Source: an uncultured Desulfovibrionaceae bacterium (GTDB lineage: Bacteria; Desulfobacterota; Desulfovibrionia; Desulfovibrionales; Desulfovibrionaceae). From it: a DNA stretch of 6,606 nt. The position numbers and the translations under genes are program-made. The DNA lies in assembly GCA_947037905.1 (NCBI GenBank), contig CAMQUX010000078.1, forward strand, positions 1 to 6,606, given 5' to 3'. A model generated the notes under the pieces. It ran no database searches. It was not told the DNA's origin and saw nothing but the letters and a program-made list of their open reading frames with translations. Within the stretch, counting starts at the first letter, position 1. Each line of letters starts with the position of its first letter. This document shows positions 5,325-6,606 of the stretch, one piece after another.

Positions 5325-6363
5325 TACCACCTGCGAGTAAAATGCCATCGTCTGTATACACAGCACCTATCTGCCCAGGAGTTGGGGTGGTGTGACTTTC
5401 TTGACAAGAAAACATCAGCTTTGAGTCTGCTATTTCCTCATGAAACGCAGGCTTTGCATGCTCTCTAAAACGAGTTTGCAAATATACTTCTAAAGGCCAC
5501 ATTTCCCGTTCTACAAAATAGTTCATGTTCTCAAGGGTGCAGGTATCACTTGGTAGTTCATCTTTTGTGCCGACTATTAAGCGCTGATTAATGCAGTCTT
5601 TATCGAGCACAAAAAGTGGTTCTGACCACGAGATATTTAAACCTTTTCTTTGCCCCTGTGTATAGTTCCAAAGCCCTAGATGTCTACCTATTACTTTTCC
5701 GTCTGATAAAATAACATCTCCAGCACTTGGTAAAAAATCTGCATTTTCTCGCAAATAACGTCGATAGTCATCATCTGGTATAAAGCAAATTTCTTGGCTT
5801 TCTTTTGTAACTGGCGCTAATATATTTCTGTTTTGCAATTCTTTGCGAACATTTTCTTTTGTCAATTCTGCTAGTGGAAAACACACTTTTGCTAAATTTT
5901 CTTTCGGCACGAGCGATAAAAAATAACTCTGATCTTTTGTTCTATCTTTTGCACGTTGTAGCACTGTTGCATATTCTGCATGCTCTATACGCTGAACATA
6001 ATGCCCTGTTGCAAGATGTTCTATGCCTAGACTTTTTGCCTCAGATAAAAAAACTCCAAATTTTATATCTCTATTACAAATAGCACATGGATTTGGAGTA
6101 TCGCCCTTACAATAGGATTCTATAAACGGTATTGTTACTTGTTTTTTGAAAGTTTCTCGAAAATCTTTTATGATACAGGGCAGTGAAAATTCTGCACAGA
6201 GTTTTTCTATTTTATCTATATTATTTTGTATCTCACTCGTTATTTCTGGAAGGAAAATACCATGTAGCGCTGTTACTTTATAGCCCTGCTCTTGCAAAAG
6301 AATAAGACTCAGTAAGCTATCTACCCCTCCGCTTATGGCTACTAGTATAGATTTATTATCCAT
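5305..6363 (-). CDS. mnmA: tRNA-specific 2-thiouridylase MnmA
   Basis: MnmA makes 2-thiouridine at the wobble base U34 of tRNA-Lys, -Glu and -Gln, using ATP and a relayed sulfur. The 352 residues are full length. The PP-loop is ISGGVDS (10-16). Next come TPNPCAICNRDIKFG (89-103), ATGHYV (118-123), DQSYFLS (144-150), SQEICFIPDDDY (189-200), GRHLGLWNYTQGQRKGL (226-242) and the C-terminal barrel end PTPGQIGAVY (327-336) with LLAGGII (342-348). C96 and C193 correspond to the catalytic cysteine pair. C93 replaces the aspartate found at that place in the E. coli type. The start ATG has GGGAAAG upstream and places SGGVDS at the expected position. The gene is flanked by a 124-nt spacer upstream and the repeat-rich gap downstream, so it may be transcribed separately from mtaB. 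Confidence 0.97.
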   Translation of the reverse strand: MDNKSILVAISGGVDSLLSLILLQEQGYKVTALHGIFLPEITSEIQNNIDKIEKLCAEFSLPCIIKDFRETFKKQVTIPFIESYCKGDTPNPCAICNRDIKFGVFLSEAKSLGIEHLATGHYVQRIEHAEYATVLQRAKDRTKDQSYFLSLVPKENLAKVCFPLAELTKENVRKELQNRNILAPVTKESQEICFIPDDDYRRYLRENADFLPSAGDVILSDGKVIGRHLGLWNYTQGQRKGLNISWSEPLFVLDKDCINQRLIVGTKDELPSDTCTLENMNYFVEREMWPLEVYLQTRFREHAKPAFHEEIADSKLMFSCQESHTTPTPGQIGAVYTDDGILLAGGIICENK

Positions 6364-6406
6364 TCAATCTTTCCCGCATACTTTACTTTAACTATAATAC
6401 GATAAA

Positions 6407-6442
6407 ATTCTTAGCACGTTTCATAGTAGAAAACCTAAGAAT
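6407..6442. promoter_or_regulatory. Inverted repeat ATTCTTAG/CTAAGAAT upstream of mnmA
   Basis: The 8-base arms 6407-6414 and 6435-6442 are perfect complements separated by 20 nt. They stand 44-79 nt upstream of the mnmA start in the 124-nt spacer 6364-6487. The arm matches the core of the 21-bp array downstream of mnmA. It could be a hairpin in the mnmA leader, a dimeric protein site, or chance in AT-rich DNA. No clear -35/-10 pair was found near it. Confidence 0.35.
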
Positions 6443-6487
6443 CAAATAAAACTTTAAATGTTATAATTATAATGAGCTACAATAAGT

Positions 6488-6606
6488 TTACACTATACAA
6501 GCTATCTTGCAGTACGACATATTCTTGAACATACACGAGGCTTTACTGTATCTAACATGTCCGCAACACTTACAATATTCTGTAATAAATATTCCTATTA
6601 TAAAAA
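6488..6606 (-). CDS. Possible C-terminal end of an unrecognised cysteine-rich protein (5' part outside window)
   Basis: One minus-strand frame is open from the window edge to the TAA at 6490-6488, giving 38 residues. It begins FIIGIFITEYCKCCGHVRYS and ends in CKIACIV. Six cysteines (residues 11, 13, 14, 24, 32 and 36) fall in 26 residues, and C11/C14 with C32/C36 could make a zinc or iron-sulfur site. No start codon with a ribosome binding site is visible, so a real gene would begin beyond 6606. I do not recognise the family. The frame is short and could be a chance opening or a gene remnant. The stop is 124 nt before the mnmA start, on the same strand. Confidence 0.3.
   Translation of the reverse strand, partial: FIIGIFITEYCKCCGHVRYSKASCMFKNMSYCKIACIV

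Noticed and set aside
6392..6424. Ten-residue minus-strand frame MKRAKNFIVL upstream of mnmA as a leader peptide
   Set aside because: It is very short, lacks a good ribosome binding site, and has no attenuator-like hairpin and U-run after it.

Overview
The window is a low-G+C stretch (about one third G+C by eye, not counted) from a bacterium. Every convincing gene lies on the minus strand. In transcription order, from high to low coordinates, they are: a possible Cys-rich gene end cut by the window edge, mnmA, an AT-rich gap of about 400 bp, mtaB, yicC, gmk, pyrF, a TPR-protein gene, an intrinsic terminator, and the first 116 codons of recJ. The yicC-gmk-pyrF-TPR-recJ run, the N-terminal block of the TPR protein and the style of PyrF (DLKFFDIPNT, VTVLTSM, FLCLCPGIRP) recall Desulfovibrio and relatives. 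The strong A+T bias suggests a host-associated or reduced member of that group, of which Lawsonia is the best-known low-G+C example. This assignment is inference from memory of gene order and motifs, not a database result.

Layout: 1-348 is the recJ 5' part. 383-409 is a hairpin plus U-tract terminator closing the upstream genes. 421-3457 is a compact run: TPR gene, pyrF, gmk (1 nt from pyrF) and yicC. 3458-3595 is a 138-nt AT-rich spacer with a perfect 7-bp x3 repeat. 3596-4903 is mtaB. 4904-5304 has no convincing gene but holds two separate degenerate tandem-repeat arrays, with periods of about 21 and 20 bp. 5305-6363 is mnmA. 6364-6487 is a spacer with an 8-bp inverted repeat. 6488-6606 is a frame rich in cysteine that runs off the edge.

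Functionally the genes are housekeeping. MnmA (s2U34) and MtaB (ms2t6A37) both modify the anticodon loop of tRNA-Lys(UUU). YicC is an endoribonuclease family protein. Gmk and PyrF supply GDP and UMP. RecJ is a single-strand DNA exonuclease. No defence system, transposon, CRISPR array, tRNA or rRNA is visible. The least ordinary part is the 4904-5324 region. Its 21-bp repeat has a period divisible by three and, in one minus-strand frame, reads as a lysine-rich seven-residue repeat. Its 20-bp repeat extends into the last codons of mnmA.
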